The notes beneath the pieces were generated by a model. It was given only the letters and a program-made list of their open reading frames with translations. It had not been told where the DNA came from and ran no database searches. Position numbers and translations under genes: made by a program. A stretch of DNA of 64,000 nucleotides from an uncultured Dechloromonas sp. Lineage in GTDB: Bacteria > Pseudomonadota > Gammaproteobacteria > Burkholderiales > Rhodocyclaceae. The stretch lies in assembly GCF_945957265.1 (NCBI RefSeq), contig NZ_CAMFKO010000005.1, positions 1 to 64,000 on the forward strand. The letters are read 5' to 3'. This document shows positions 11,676 to 24,726 of the stretch, in pieces. Position 1 is the first letter of the stretch; each line of letters starts with the position of its first letter.

Positions 11676-13522
11676 GGCGCGGGAGCGAGCGGGAGTTCCA
11701 GGGTGAAGACGGCACCGCCGCCCGGGTGGTTGGCGCCGTGCAGGCTACCACCGAAGTCGCGGATGATGCCGGCCGAAATCGCCAGGCCCAGCCCGAGGCC
11801 GTCGCCGGCCGGCTTGGTGGTGAAGAAGGGCTCGAACAGCCTGGCCTGCGCCTCTTCGCTGAGGCCGGGGCCGTGGTCGCGCACATGCAGGCGGACCACG
11901 CCGTCGGCGCACTCCCAGGCTAGTTCCAGCTGCGGCCGGGGCTGGCCGGCCATGGCGTCGAGGGCGTTGCCGATCAGGTTGATCAGCACCTGCTCCAGCC
12001 GGTTGGCGTCGCACAGGGCGACCGGTTCGGCGACCGGGCAGCTGCGCTCGATGTCGGCGCCGGCCCGGCGGATGCGGGTGTCGAGCAGGGCCAGCGCATT
12101 GTCGAGGGCATGACAGAGCGGCACCGGCGCCGACTGGCCGCTGGACTTGCGGGCGAAGTTGCGCAGCTGGCCGGTGATGCGCCCCATGCGGTCGACCAGG
12201 TCGGCGATGCGGCCGAGATTGGTGCGCGTGGTATCGACGTCGCCGCGTTCGAGGAAGCGCTCGGCGTTGGCCGACAGCGTGCGCAGCGCGGCCAGCGGCT
12301 GGTTCAGCTCGTGGGCGATGCCGGTCGACAGCTGGCCGATGACCGCCAGCTTGCCGGCCTGCACCAGTTCGTCCTGGGCGGCGCGCAGCGTGCGCTCGGC
12401 GCGGATGCGTTCGCCGACCTCGTCCTGCAGTTGCTGGTTGGCGGCCGACAGGTCGGCGGTGCGTTCCTCGACCTTGCGCTCCAGCTCGTCGTGCGCCTTC
12501 TGCAGCGCCTCGCGGGCGGCCAGGCGGTCGCGCAGGTGGCGCCGCCGCTCGTTGAGGATGATGCCGAGCAGGCACAGGCAGGCGGCGCCGATGGCGGCCA
12601 GCGCGGCGCGGCTCTGGGCGAGGTCGTCGACCTGTTCGAGATGCGACAGCACGGTCAGCGTCCACGGCGTGCCGGGCAGGGTGCGCGACTGTTCGAGGAA
12701 GCGGCCGGTGACCGGGTACACCGACACCGTTTCCGGGCCGCTGGCGGCGATGCGTACCAGGCGGGCGCCATGGTCGTAGTCTTCGATGGCCTTGATGCCC
12801 AGCGGTTGCAGGGCGCGCCGGTTGTACTGCTGGGTGTGGTCGAAGGCGGCGCGGGTGGAGTCGTCGAGCGGGCGCAGCGAGGTGAATTTCCAGGTCGAGA
12901 CGGCCGACAGGATGACCACGCCGTTCTCGTCGGCGACCAGCACCGGGGCCTCGACCGTGGTCCATGATTTCTCGAGTTGTTCGAGGCTGACCTTGATCAC
13001 CGCCACGCCCAGCGTGCCGCTGTCGCCGGTCAGCGCCGAGGCGAGGTAGTAGCCGGGTTCGCCGCGCGTCGTGCCGATGCCGAAGAAGCGCCCGTTGCCG
13101 CCCTCCAGCGCCTCGCGGAAATAGGGGCGGAAGGACAGGTCTTCGCCGAGGAAGCTGTCCGGCCGGCGCCAGTTGCTGGTGGCCAGCACCGCTCCCTTGG
13201 TGTCCATGACGTAGATGGACAGGGTGCCGGTGCGTTCGTTGAGTTTCTCGAGGTAGCTGCTGACCCGGGCGCTGGCCTGCTCGCCGCCCTTGCCGGCCAG
13301 CAGTTCGAGCACTTCCGGGGTCAGGCTCAGGGTGCCGGGCAGGTAGGCGTACTTGCCGATCTCGCGTTCCAGGCTGGTGGCGTAGAGATCGAGGCGGTGC
13401 AGGCCGGTCGCCTGCAGGTCGGAGATGCCCAGGCGCTGGGCCACCCGATAGGCCGAAAAGCCGCTCAGGGCGACCAGCAGCAGGCAGAGTAGCAACAGCG
13501 GCAGGGAGCGGAAACGGAGCAT
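11672..13522 (-). CDS. dctB: Sensor histidine kinase, DctB-like
   Basis: Periplasmic sensing domain, HELNQPLAALRTLSANAERFLERGD H-box, GLGLGLAIS; pairs with dctD. Confidence 0.87.
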
Positions 13523-13561
13523 CGACGGGCGGTCCGGGCAGGGTGGCCTATGTTACCGCGC

Positions 13562-14317
13562 TCAGCCGAGGAGATCGGCCAGTTGCTTGGCGATGAGCAC
13601 GACGACGACGCCGAGGAAGGCCTTGCGGATGAAGCCGGCGCCATGCTTGAGCGCCAGGTGGGTGCCCATCCACGAGCCGGCCAGGTTGCACACGGCCATG
13701 ATCAGGCCGACCTGCCAGAGGATGGGGCCGTGGCTGGCGAAGAAGGCGATGGCCGACAGGTTGGTGGCGAAGTTGATGACCTTGGCGCTGGCCGAGCCCT
13801 GCACGAAATCCATGCCGAACAGGCGGACGAAGCCGAAGATCAGGAAGCTGCCGGTGCCCGGGCCGAAGAAGCCGTCGTAGACGCCGATGACGCCGCCGAA
13901 CAGGGCGCCCTTCCAGCGGTCGCGGCCGTCGATGACGCGCGTCACCTGCTGGCCGAGATCCTTTTTCATGAAGGTGTACAGCGCCACGGCGATCATCATC
14001 ACGATGACCAGCGGGCGCATGGTTTCGCGCGGCAGCCAGGCGACCAGCGCGGCGCCGCCCCAGGCGCCGAGCAGGGCGGCGACGGTGGCGGGGAGGACGA
14101 CGGCCCACGGGATGCGCACGCTGCGCGCATAGCGCCACAGCGCGGCGCCGGTGCCGGCGATGCTCGACACCTTGTTGGTGCCGAACAGGATGGGGATGGC
14201 CGTCTGCGGGAACTGCGAGAGCAGCACGGGAATCTGGATGAGGCCGCCGCCGCCGACCACGGCATCGACCATGCCGGCGAAGAAGGCTGCGGGAGCGAGG
14301 ATGGTCCAGTCGATCAT
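13562..14317 (-). CDS. TSUP family (TauE/SafE) membrane permease
   Basis: Duplicated TSUP pattern AGMVDAVVGGGGLIQIPVLL ... GVYDGFFGPGTGSFLIFGFV. Confidence 0.87.
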   Translation of the reverse strand: MIDWTILAPAAFFAGMVDAVVGGGGLIQIPVLLSQFPQTAIPILFGTNKVSSIAGTGAALWRYARSVRIPWAVVLPATVAALLGAWGGAALVAWLPRETMRPLVIVMMIAVALYTFMKKDLGQQVTRVIDGRDRWKGALFGGVIGVYDGFFGPGTGSFLIFGFVRLFGMDFVQGSASAKVINFATNLSAIAFFASHGPILWQVGLIMAVCNLAGSWMGTHLALKHGAGFIRKAFLGVVVVLIAKQLADLLG

Positions 14318-14351
14318 GGTCGGATTATCGTGTGTTCAGGGCTTCTTCAGT

Positions 14352-14378
14352 AAAAAAGCCCGGCGCGGACGCCGGGCA
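14352..14378 (-). terminator. Intrinsic terminator downstream of dctA
   Basis: Minus strand GCCCGGCGTCCGCGCCGGGCTTTTTT. Confidence 0.8.
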
Positions 14379-14430
14379 AGCAAGGGGATCGGCACAGAGG
14401 GTTGGCCGAACCCTGAGGAGACGAAAACGC

Positions 14431-15732
14431 TCAGGCGCCCTGGGTGACGATGTCTTCCGGCACCGGCAGGGCCTCGTCGGCATCGGCCAGTTCGGCCGGC
14501 ACCGGGTCGATGGCGCCTTCCCATTTGGCGACGGCGGCGGTGGCGATGGCGTTGCCCAGCACGTTGGTCACGGTGCGGCCCATGTCGAGGAAGTGGTCGA
14601 TGCCGAGGATCAGCAGCAGGCCGGCTTCAGGCAGGCCGAACATGGGCAGCACGGCGGCGACGACGACCAGCGAGGAACGCGGCACGCCGGCGATGCCCTT
14701 GGAGGACACCATCAGCACCAGCAGCATGGTGATCTGGGCGGTCAGCGACATCGGGATGTCGTAGGCCTGGGCGATGAACAGGGCCAGGAAGGTGGTGTAC
14801 ATCATCGAACCGTCGAGGTTGAACGAGTAGCCGAGCGGCAGCACGAAGCCGGTGACGCGGTTCTTGATGCCGAACTTCTCGAGCTGTTCCATCAGCTTCG
14901 GATAGACCGATTCGCTGCTGGCGGTCGAGAAACCGACCAGCATCGGGCCGCGCACCAGGTTGAGCAGGCGGAAGATGTCCTTGCCGAGCACGACGTAGCC
15001 GGCGAAGATGAGCACGCACCACAGCACGGCGAGGGCGACGTAGAAGCTGAGCATGAACTTGCCGAAGACGGCCAGCATGCCGAGGCCCTGGGTGGTGATG
15101 GCACCGGCCACGGCGCCGAAGACGCCGAACGGGGCGAAGCGCATCACGTAGTCGGTGACCTTGAGCATGACGTGCACCACTTCATCCATGGTGTTGACCA
15201 GCGAGCGGGCGGTCTGGTTGTGCAGGTGGCCGAGGGCCAGGCCGAAGAACACCGCGAAAACCAGGATCTGCAGGATCTCGTTGCCCGACATGGCTTCCAT
15301 GATGCTCTTCGGGAAGACGTGGGTGATGAAGTCCTTGAGGTTCAGCGCGCTGGTCTTCAGGTTCAGGCCGGCGGCGCTTTCCGGCAGCGGCACGGCGAGC
15401 GCGGCGCCCGGCTGCAGCAGGTTGGCGAACAGCAGGCCGATGAACAGCGAGCAGAACGAGGCGGCGATGAACCAGCCGAGCGCCTTGGCGCCGATACGGC
15501 CGACGGTCTTCGAGTCGCCCATGTTGGCCAGGCCGGCAACCAGGGTGGCGAAGACGAGCGGGGCGATGATCATCTTGATCATGCGCAGGAAGATGTCGGT
15601 CAGGATGCCGAAGTAGCCGGCGATTTCCTTGGCGGCGGCCGGCGACGGCGCCAGCGCGTTGCAGGCGTAGCCGACGGCGACGCCGAGGACCAGGGCGATG
15701 CCGATCCAGGTGGTCAGGCGGTTCATTTTCAT
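14431..15732 (-). CDS. dctA: C4-dicarboxylate transporter DctA (dicarboxylate:cation symporter)
   Basis: FSTASSESVYPKLMEQLEKFGI, GYSFNLDGSMMYTTFLALFIAQAY, GIAGVPRSSLVVVAAVLP. Confidence 0.93.
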   Translation of the reverse strand: MKMNRLTTWIGIALVLGVAVGYACNALAPSPAAAKEIAGYFGILTDIFLRMIKMIIAPLVFATLVAGLANMGDSKTVGRIGAKALGWFIAASFCSLFIGLLFANLLQPGAALAVPLPESAAGLNLKTSALNLKDFITHVFPKSIMEAMSGNEILQILVFAVFFGLALGHLHNQTARSLVNTMDEVVHVMLKVTDYVMRFAPFGVFGAVAGAITTQGLGMLAVFGKFMLSFYVALAVLWCVLIFAGYVVLGKDIFRLLNLVRGPMLVGFSTASSESVYPKLMEQLEKFGIKNRVTGFVLPLGYSFNLDGSMMYTTFLALFIAQAYDIPMSLTAQITMLLVLMVSSKGIAGVPRSSLVVVAAVLPMFGLPEAGLLLILGIDHFLDMGRTVTNVLGNAIATAAVAKWEGAIDPVPAELADADEALPVPEDIVTQGA

Positions 15733-15771
15733 GATGGTTTCCTTGTGGTACTGGGTGGAAATGCGCCCGGA

Positions 15772-17196
<1,425 letters not shown>

Positions 17197-17256
17197 CGGT
17201 TGTCTCCTGTGGTTGTCCATGGCCGGCAGCGGCGAGGCTGCGGGTGGGTTTCTTAT

Positions 17257-17272
17257 TGCACGCGGCGTGCCA
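17257..17272 (-). promoter_or_regulatory. Sigma-54 -24/-12 promoter for aspA-dctA
   Basis: Minus strand TGGCACGCCGCGTGCA matches TGGCAC-N5-TTGCA with one mismatch, upstream of aspA. Confidence 0.7.
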
Positions 17273-17402
17273 GGAGGTTGTGTGTTGCAAGTTGCTGGTT
17301 TTTAAGGAGTTGTGGTGAGGGTGTGGGCGGGGCGTTGTCGGAAAACCGAATTTGGTGGTGTTGGGGTGTTCGGGTTTCCGAACGGGGGCTCGGCTATTGA
17401 CG

Positions 17403-17936
17403 GTTGTTTTCCGCCCTTGCGGGGCGTCTTACTTTCTTTTGCGTCGCCAAAAGAAAGTAAGCAAAGAAAAGGCGACCCCGGGTCGGTGCCCGCTGCGCGG
17501 GTTCCCTGCGCTACTCGAAACGCCGGGCGGCTTGCCTGAACTCGCCTGCGGCTCAGACAAGGCAAGCCGAAGGCCCCCGGCATTTCTGCGTTGCTCGGCA
17601 CCTTCCAAGGGGCCCGGAAAAGCGTCCGGGACCGAACAGTGGCTCTTGGTATTGGGCTTTTCCGCGACCAGCGATCGCATTCAATTTTGTGCGTGCTGCC
17701 TATCCCCGCGACGCCTTTCGGGTCCCCATGTGGAGCGCCGAGCAACGCAGCTGCCGGCGGAAAAAGGGCGAGGACTGTCTGAGGGCGCAGCCCGAGTTCC
17801 GCAGCCCCCGCCGGCGGCGAGTAGCGCAGGGAAGTCGGCAACGCCGACCGCGTAAGTTGGGGTCGCCTTTTCTTTGGCTACTTTCTTTTGGCGAAGCAAA
17901 AGAAAGTATGCCCGCCCCGCAAGGGCGGAAAACAAC
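17403..17936. repeat. ~534 bp extended imperfect palindrome with ~77 bp terminal inverted repeats
   Basis: Left GTTGTTTTCCGCCCTTGCGGGGCG...ACTTTCTTTTGCGTCGCCAAAAGAAAGTA...AAAGAAAAGGCGACCCC; right arm is its near-exact reverse complement (17859-17936); inner segments also pair. Confidence 0.88.
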
Positions 17937-18056
17937 GCTCGAACAAGAGACCACCTTTGATCCGCACCAACAAGAACCTCAGGTCGCCTCCCATTCCCCT
18001 ACCCCCAAACCTGCTAAACTTTCCCACCCGCTGCAATGCAACATAACCAAACCATA

Positions 18057-19265
18057 ATGTCCCCCCCCTCCGATCGCATGAGCCCCGAGGAACGCCGCGC
18101 CGGCGCTTCGCTGGCTTCCATCTTCGCCTTGCGCATGCTCGGCTTGTTCCTGATCCTGCCGGTGTTTTCGGTCTATGCGAAAACCCTCCCCGGGGGCGAC
18201 AACCTGGCGTTGGTCGGTTTCGCGCTGGGCGCCTATGGCCTGACCCAGGCTTTTTTCCAGATTCCCTACGGCATCGCATCGGACATCTTCGGGCGCAAGC
18301 AGGTCATCGTCGTCGGCCTGCTCGTCTTTGCGCTGGGCAGCTTTGTCGCCGCCTGGGCGCCGGACATGAACTGGATCATCGTCGGTCGCGTGCTGCAGGG
18401 CATGGGGGCCATTTCGGCCGCGGTGACCGCGCTGGCCGCCGACCTGACGCGCGAGGAGCACCGCACCAAGGTGATGGCGATGATCGGCTCGTCGATCGGC
18501 CTGGTCTTTGCCCTGTCGCTGGTCGGCGCACCGATCCTCTATGGCTGGATCGGCATGTCCGGGCTGTTCATCATGACCGGCGTCCTTGCCCTGGCCGCCA
18601 TCGTCCTGCTGCTCAAGGCCGTGCCGCCGGCGCCGGCGCCGCACGGGCACGAAAAGCTGCCGCTGCGCCGGGTAATTTTCGATGCCGATCTGCTGCGCCT
18701 GAATACGGGTATCTTCACGCTGCACATGGTGCAGATGGCCATGTTCGTCGTGCTGCCGCACGCCCTGGTCGAGCATGGCGGCCTGGAGGCGGCGGCGCAC
18801 TGGAAGGTCTATCTGCCGGCGGTGCTGGTTTCCTTTGTCGTCATGGTGCCGGCGATCATCGCCGCCGAGCGCAAGGACAAGATGCGCCCGGTCTTCATCG
18901 CCGCCGTCGGCTTGCTGGTCGTCGTCCAGGCCGGCCTGTATGCGCTGCATGAAAGTCTGTGGGCGCTGGCCCTGTGGCTGCTTCTTTTCTTCGTCGCCTT
19001 CAACGTGCTGGAAGCAACGCTGCCGTCACTGGTTTCGCGGACCGCGCCGCCCTCGGCCAAGGGCGCGGCGCTGGGCGTTTACAACACGACCCAGGCGATG
19101 GGGCTTTTCATCGGCGGCGCGCTGGGCGGATATATTGCGCAGCATTTCGGCGATAATGCTGTTTTTGCTGCGTGCACCGGTCTGGTCCTGATCTGGCTGG
19201 CGGTGGCGAGCACCATGAATTTTCCGCAGCGGCGCCAGCCGGCCGGTGCGGCACCAACTGTTTAG
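18057..19265 (+). CDS. MFS transporter
   Basis: 12-TM pattern, GRKQVIVVGLLVFALGSFVAAWA, GRVLQGMGAISAAVTALAADL. Track start 18036; 18057 also possible. Confidence 0.9.
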   Translation: MSPPSDRMSPEERRAGASLASIFALRMLGLFLILPVFSVYAKTLPGGDNLALVGFALGAYGLTQAFFQIPYGIASDIFGRKQVIVVGLLVFALGSFVAAWAPDMNWIIVGRVLQGMGAISAAVTALAADLTREEHRTKVMAMIGSSIGLVFALSLVGAPILYGWIGMSGLFIMTGVLALAAIVLLLKAVPPAPAPHGHEKLPLRRVIFDADLLRLNTGIFTLHMVQMAMFVVLPHALVEHGGLEAAAHWKVYLPAVLVSFVVMVPAIIAAERKDKMRPVFIAAVGLLVVVQAGLYALHESLWALALWLLLFFVAFNVLEATLPSLVSRTAPPSAKGAALGVYNTTQAMGLFIGGALGGYIAQHFGDNAVFAACTGLVLIWLAVASTMNFPQRRQPAGAAPTV

Positions 19266-19277
19266 GAGATACAGGCA

Positions 19278-19739
19278 ATGGCATCGGTAAACAAATGGAT
19301 CGGCATCGGTAATCTGGGTCGCGATCCGGAAACGCGCTATACCGCCAGCGGCGAGGCGATCTGCAATTTCAGCATCGCCTGCACCGAAAGCTGGCGGGAC
19401 AAGCAGAGCGGCGAGCGCAAGGAAATGACCGAGTGGGTCCGCATCTCGGCTTTCGGCAAGCTGGCCGAGATTTGCAGCCAGTACCTGAAGAAGGGCTCCC
19501 AGGTTTATGTCGAGGGCAGCCTGCGTACCCGCAAGTGGACGGACAAGGATGGCCAGGAGCGCTACACCACCGAAATCCGCTGTGACGACATGAAGATGCT
19601 CGGTTCGCGTCAGGGCATGGGTGCCCCGGCCGGTGGCGGCGGTGGCGGTTACGACGAACCGACCGATTACGCCCCGGCGCCGCCGAAGAACAAGCCGAAG
19701 CCCTCCTTCGACGATCTGGGCGACGATATCCCGTTCTGA
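19278..19739 (+). CDS. ssb: Single-stranded DNA-binding protein
   Basis: [34 protein letters not shown]...; acidic C-terminal tail DDLGDDIPF. Confidence 0.97.
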   Translation: MASVNKWIGIGNLGRDPETRYTASGEAICNFSIACTESWRDKQSGERKEMTEWVRISAFGKLAEICSQYLKKGSQVYVEGSLRTRKWTDKDGQERYTTEIRCDDMKMLGSRQGMGAPAGGGGGGYDEPTDYAPAPPKNKPKPSFDDLGDDIPF

Positions 19740-19803
19740 CCCGCCGACAGCCGGGACGTTTCGGTTCCCGGCTTCGCCCGAACATTCGTTCAAAGGTATC
19801 CGC

Positions 19804-20652
19804 ATGACCAACGCCGTCACCTTCAAGGTTCTCGAAGACATCGCCCGCGACCTGTCGGGCTCCGAGATCACTTTCCCGACCTTTCTCGACATCACCTTCC
19901 AGGTGCGCAGCGCGCTCAAGGATCCCAACCTGAGCATCGAGCAATTGGCGAAGCTGGTCGGCGCCGAGCCGCTGATGAGCGCCAAGATCATTCGCATGGC
20001 CAACTCGGTGGCGCTGAACCCGAGCGGCCGCGAGATCGCCGACGTCAAGAGCGCCATCGTCCGGGTCGGCATGGAGGCGGTGCGCACGGTGTCCTTCGCG
20101 GTGGCCATGGAGCAACTGCTGAAGTCCAAGCAGATGCAGCCGTTCGAGGGGATTTCCCAGCGCCTGTGGGAGCACACCTCGCACGTCGCGGCGCTGTGCC
20201 GCGTGCTGGCCCGCAAGCTGGCCAAGATCAACGGCGACGAGGCGATGTTCACCGGCCTGGTGCACGACCTCGGCGTCTTCTACCTGATGTCCCGCGCCGC
20301 CAATTTCCCCGAGCTGGTCAACGACAAGGTCGAACTGCACGGCCTGCTCGTCGGCTGGCACGACAATATCGGCCATGCCCTGCTGTCGGCCCTGGGGTCG
20401 CCGGAACAGGTGCTGGATGCGGTGCGCGACCACGAAACCGACCGCGAGATCGAATCGGTCGGCAACCTGTCGGACGTGCTCTACGTCGCCAACAAGATCG
20501 CCAATCGCACCTCCTGCTGGCGCGATCCGGAGCTTGACGGGGCGGTCGACACCTCGATGCTCGATACCCTGTTCGACGCCGAGACGCTGGCCGAGATCGT
20601 CGAGGAGTCGGAAGAGGAAGTCCAGTCGCTGAAGGCCGCGCTGGGCGGCTGA
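19804..20652 (+). CDS. HDOD domain protein
   Basis: Start at 19804; LAKLVGAEPLMSAKIIRMANSVALNPSG ... FTGLVHDLGVFYLMSRA. Confidence 0.85.
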   Translation: MTNAVTFKVLEDIARDLSGSEITFPTFLDITFQVRSALKDPNLSIEQLAKLVGAEPLMSAKIIRMANSVALNPSGREIADVKSAIVRVGMEAVRTVSFAVAMEQLLKSKQMQPFEGISQRLWEHTSHVAALCRVLARKLAKINGDEAMFTGLVHDLGVFYLMSRAANFPELVNDKVELHGLLVGWHDNIGHALLSALGSPEQVLDAVRDHETDREIESVGNLSDVLYVANKIANRTSCWRDPELDGAVDTSMLDTLFDAETLAEIVEESEEEVQSLKAALGG

Positions 20653-20755
20653 GCAGGGCCGGTGGTCGCGCCGCCTGCACGGGCCGCGCTGCTGCCGGAT
20701 CAACCGTGGAGCGGCCCGGACAGAAGGCCGCCAGATAGTCAGGAAACAGCATTCC

Positions 20756-22648
20756 ATGAGCAACCAACCCGCGGCCGATGATATTTCCGGCAAGCGTTTT
20801 GCCGCACTGGCCTTGGCCGCCCTCGGCGTCGTCTATGGCGACATCGGCACCAGCCCGCTCTACGCGGTCAAGGAAGTCTTCGCCGGCAACCACCCGATCC
20901 CGGTCAACGAAGCCAACATCTACGGCAGCCTGTCGCTGTTCTTCTGGGCCTTGATCATCGTCGTCTCGGTCAAGTACGTGACTTTCATCATGCGCGCCGA
21001 CAACCGGGGCGAGGGCGGCATCATGGCGCTGATCGCGCTGGCGCTGCACACGGTGCAGGACAAGCCGCACCACGCCCGGTGGATCATGATCGTCGGGGTG
21101 CTCGGCGCGGCGATGTTCTACGGCGACGGCATGGTGACTCCGGCCATTTCGGTGCTGTCCGCCGTCGAGGGGCTGGAGGTCGGGGCGCCGGCGCTGCACC
21201 CCTTCATCATTCCGATCACCATCGTCGTGCTGTTCGGGCTGTTCTTCGTCCAGAAAAGCGGCACCGCCGTGGTCGGCGCCTTCTTCGGACCGGTCATGCT
21301 GATCTGGTTCTCGGTGCTGGCCCTGCTCGGCATCAACAATATCGTTGTCCACCCGGAAATCCTGGCGGCGCTGAATCCGCTCCACGGCTACCAGTTCCTG
21401 CTCGCCAACAAGGCCATGTCGCTGGTCGCCATGGGCAACGTCGTGCTGGCGGTGACCGGGGCCGAGGCCTTGTACGCCGACATGGGGCACTTCGGGCGCA
21501 AGCCGATTTCTCGCGCCTGGTTCGCCTTCGTGCTGCCGGCGCTGGTGCTCAACTACTTCGGCCAGGGCGCGGCCATTCTGGCCGACCCGGCGGTGGCCGA
21601 CAATTCCTTCTTCCGCTCGGCTCCGGAGTGGTCGCTGTATCCGCTGATCGGCCTGGCCACCCTGGCCACGGTGATCGCCTCGCAGGCGGTGATTTCCGGC
21701 GCCTTCTCGGTGACCCGCCAGGCCATGCAGCTCGGTTTCGTGCCGCGCATGGAGGTGCAGCACACCAACGAGAAGGAGCAGGGGCAGATCTACCTGCCGG
21801 CCGTCAATTGGGGCCTGATGGTCGCCGTGATGATCCTGGTGCTCGGTTTCAAGTCGTCGAACAACCTCGCCGCCGCCTACGGCATCGCCGTCACCGGCGA
21901 CATGGTCATCACCTCCATCCTGGCCACGGTCGTCGCCGCCAAGGTCTGGGGCTGGGGCTGGCTCAGGGCCGGCCTGCTGTTCGCCTGCTTCCTCGCCGTC
22001 GAACTCGTCTTCCTGACCGCCAACATCCTGAAGATTCCCGATGGCGGCTGGTTCCCGCTGGTCGCCGGGATGGGCGTCTTCATCCTGATGACGACCTGGA
22101 AGCGCGGCCGCCAGCTGCTCTCCGACCGCCTGAAGGGCGAGCGCCTCGAACTGTCGATGTTCATCGAGTCGCTGGCTTCGTCGATGCCGACGCGGGTGGC
22201 CGGGACCTCGGTATTCCTCAACGCCGATCCGAAGGGCGTGCCGCACGCCCTGCTGCACAACCTGATGCACAACAAGGTGCTGCACGAGCGCGTCGTGCTG
22301 GTGTCGGTGCAGTTCTTCGACGTGCCTTACGTGCCGGATATCGACCGGGTCGAGGTGCGCCAGCTCAAGGAGAACTTCTGGAGCGTCATCGTCCAGTACG
22401 GTTTCAAGGATGAGCCGGACATCCCGCTGGCGATGGGCATGTGCGTCGCTTCGGGCCTTGAGTTCAGCTCGCTGGAAACCTCCTACTTCATCGGCCGCGA
22501 GACGCTGATTCCCCGCCTCGGTTCCGAAATGGCCTTCTGGCGCGAAAAGCTCTTCGTCGCCATGTTCCGCAACGGCGGCTCGGCTACGGCCTTCTTCAAC
22601 ATCCCGAGCAACCGGGTCGTCGAACTCGGGACGCAGGTCGTCCTGTAG
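20756..22648 (+). CDS. kup: Potassium uptake protein Kup
   Basis: LGVVYGDIGTSPLYAVKEVF ... GEGGIMALIALA ... ADMGHFGRKPI. Confidence 0.95.
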   Translation: MSNQPAADDISGKRFAALALAALGVVYGDIGTSPLYAVKEVFAGNHPIPVNEANIYGSLSLFFWALIIVVSVKYVTFIMRADNRGEGGIMALIALALHTVQDKPHHARWIMIVGVLGAAMFYGDGMVTPAISVLSAVEGLEVGAPALHPFIIPITIVVLFGLFFVQKSGTAVVGAFFGPVMLIWFSVLALLGINNIVVHPEILAALNPLHGYQFLLANKAMSLVAMGNVVLAVTGAEALYADMGHFGRKPISRAWFAFVLPALVLNYFGQGAAILADPAVADNSFFRSAPEWSLYPLIGLATLATVIASQAVISGAFSVTRQAMQLGFVPRMEVQHTNEKEQGQIYLPAVNWGLMVAVMILVLGFKSSNNLAAAYGIAVTGDMVITSILATVVAAKVWGWGWLRAGLLFACFLAVELVFLTANILKIPDGGWFPLVAGMGVFILMTTWKRGRQLLSDRLKGERLELSMFIESLASSMPTRVAGTSVFLNADPKGVPHALLHNLMHNKVLHERVVLVSVQFFDVPYVPDIDRVEVRQLKENFWSVIVQYGFKDEPDIPLAMGMCVASGLEFSSLETSYFIGRETLIPRLGSEMAFWREKLFVAMFRNGGSATAFFNIPSNRVVELGTQVVL

Positions 22649-22675
22649 CAAGCGGGAGCCTGTCGCGGCAGGCTC

Positions 22676-23800
<1,125 letters not shown>

Positions 23801-23811
23801 GGCCTGTTTGC

Positions 23812-24300
23812 TCAGAGGCGCCGGATTTTTTCCAGCAGCGCGGTGGTCGATTTCTGGTGGATGAAGGGGATCGAATGAACGCTGCCGCCCCAGCCATTGA
23901 CCTCCTGGCAGCCGACAATCTTGTCGACCGGCCAGTCGCCGCCCTTGACCAGGATCTCCGGCCGGCATTCCAGGATGCGCTGGAGCGGCGTGTCCTCGTC
24001 GAACCAGGTGACCAGCGAGACGCAGCCGAGCGAGGCCATCACCGCCAGCCGGTCTTCCAGGGCATTGACCGGGCGGTCGTCGCCCTTGCCCAGGCGCTTC
24101 ACCGAGGCATCGGTATTCAGCGCGACGACCATGGTGGTGCCGAGGGCGGCTGCCTGGGCCAGGTAGGTGACGTGGCCGCGGTGCAGGATGTCGAAGCAGC
24201 CGTTGGTGAATACCAGCGGACGGGCGAGTTGGGCGGCGCGTGCGGCGAGTTCCCCGGGGGGGCAGATTTTGGTTTCGAAACCGGGTTGGGCGTAGGACAT
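23812..24300 (-). CDS. rfaE2: D-glycero-beta-D-manno-heptose 1-phosphate adenylyltransferase
   Basis: VFTNGCFDILHRGHVTYLAQAAALG, nucleotidyltransferase HxGH-type motif; VKGGDWPVDKIVG. Confidence 0.9.
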   Translation of the reverse strand: MSYAQPGFETKICPPGELAARAAQLARPLVFTNGCFDILHRGHVTYLAQAAALGTTMVVALNTDASVKRLGKGDDRPVNALEDRLAVMASLGCVSLVTWFDEDTPLQRILECRPEILVKGGDWPVDKIVGCQEVNGWGGSVHSIPFIHQKSTTALLEKIRRL

Positions 24301-24414
24301 GGCGTGTAGGTCGGTGGCAATGCCCCCATTTTAGTGCCTGTCGGGGGCGGCTGCATGAAAAGCGAATGCCCCCGGCCATTCCCCGCCGGGGCGGAAAGGG
24401 GCTTGCCGTCCGCT

Positions 24415-24726
24415 TCAGCGCGCCTGACGCCGGAGGACGGCGTCGAGCTCGGGGCAGTGGCTGGCGCGGTCGGCGCAAATCCGCTGCCCGATGCGCAGCG
24501 CCTCGTCGACTTCGCGTGCCGCCGGCGAGTGCGCGAGCAGCATCGGGAAATCGCGTGGCGCATCGCAGACCTTGAAGATCTGGATCAGCACATTGCTACA
24601 TGCCTGGTAGTAGTTGGGGTCGAGGCGGACGTCGCGGGCCCCGCTGTCGCAGTCGTCGACGTAGGCGGCCGCGCGGCTGGCGGTCGCGGCGAGCGATTCG
24701 ATATCCAGTTGGCTGCAGTAGGTCAT
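24415..24726 (-). CDS. Hypothetical protein
   Basis: 103 aa from ATG 24726 (MTYCSQLDIESLAATASRAAAYVDD...). Confidence 0.6.
   Translation of the reverse strand: MTYCSQLDIESLAATASRAAAYVDDCDSGARDVRLDPNYYQACSNVLIQIFKVCDAPRDFPMLLAHSPAAREVDEALRIGQRICADRASHCPELDAVLRRQAR

Noticed and set aside
17312-18057. Small ORFs within the 17.4-17.9 kb repeat (e.g. FLLLRQKKVSKEKATPG..., FLLLRQKKVAKEKATP...)
   Set aside because: The similar peptides come from opposite arms of the inverted repeat; best explained as translation of a repetitive non-coding element.
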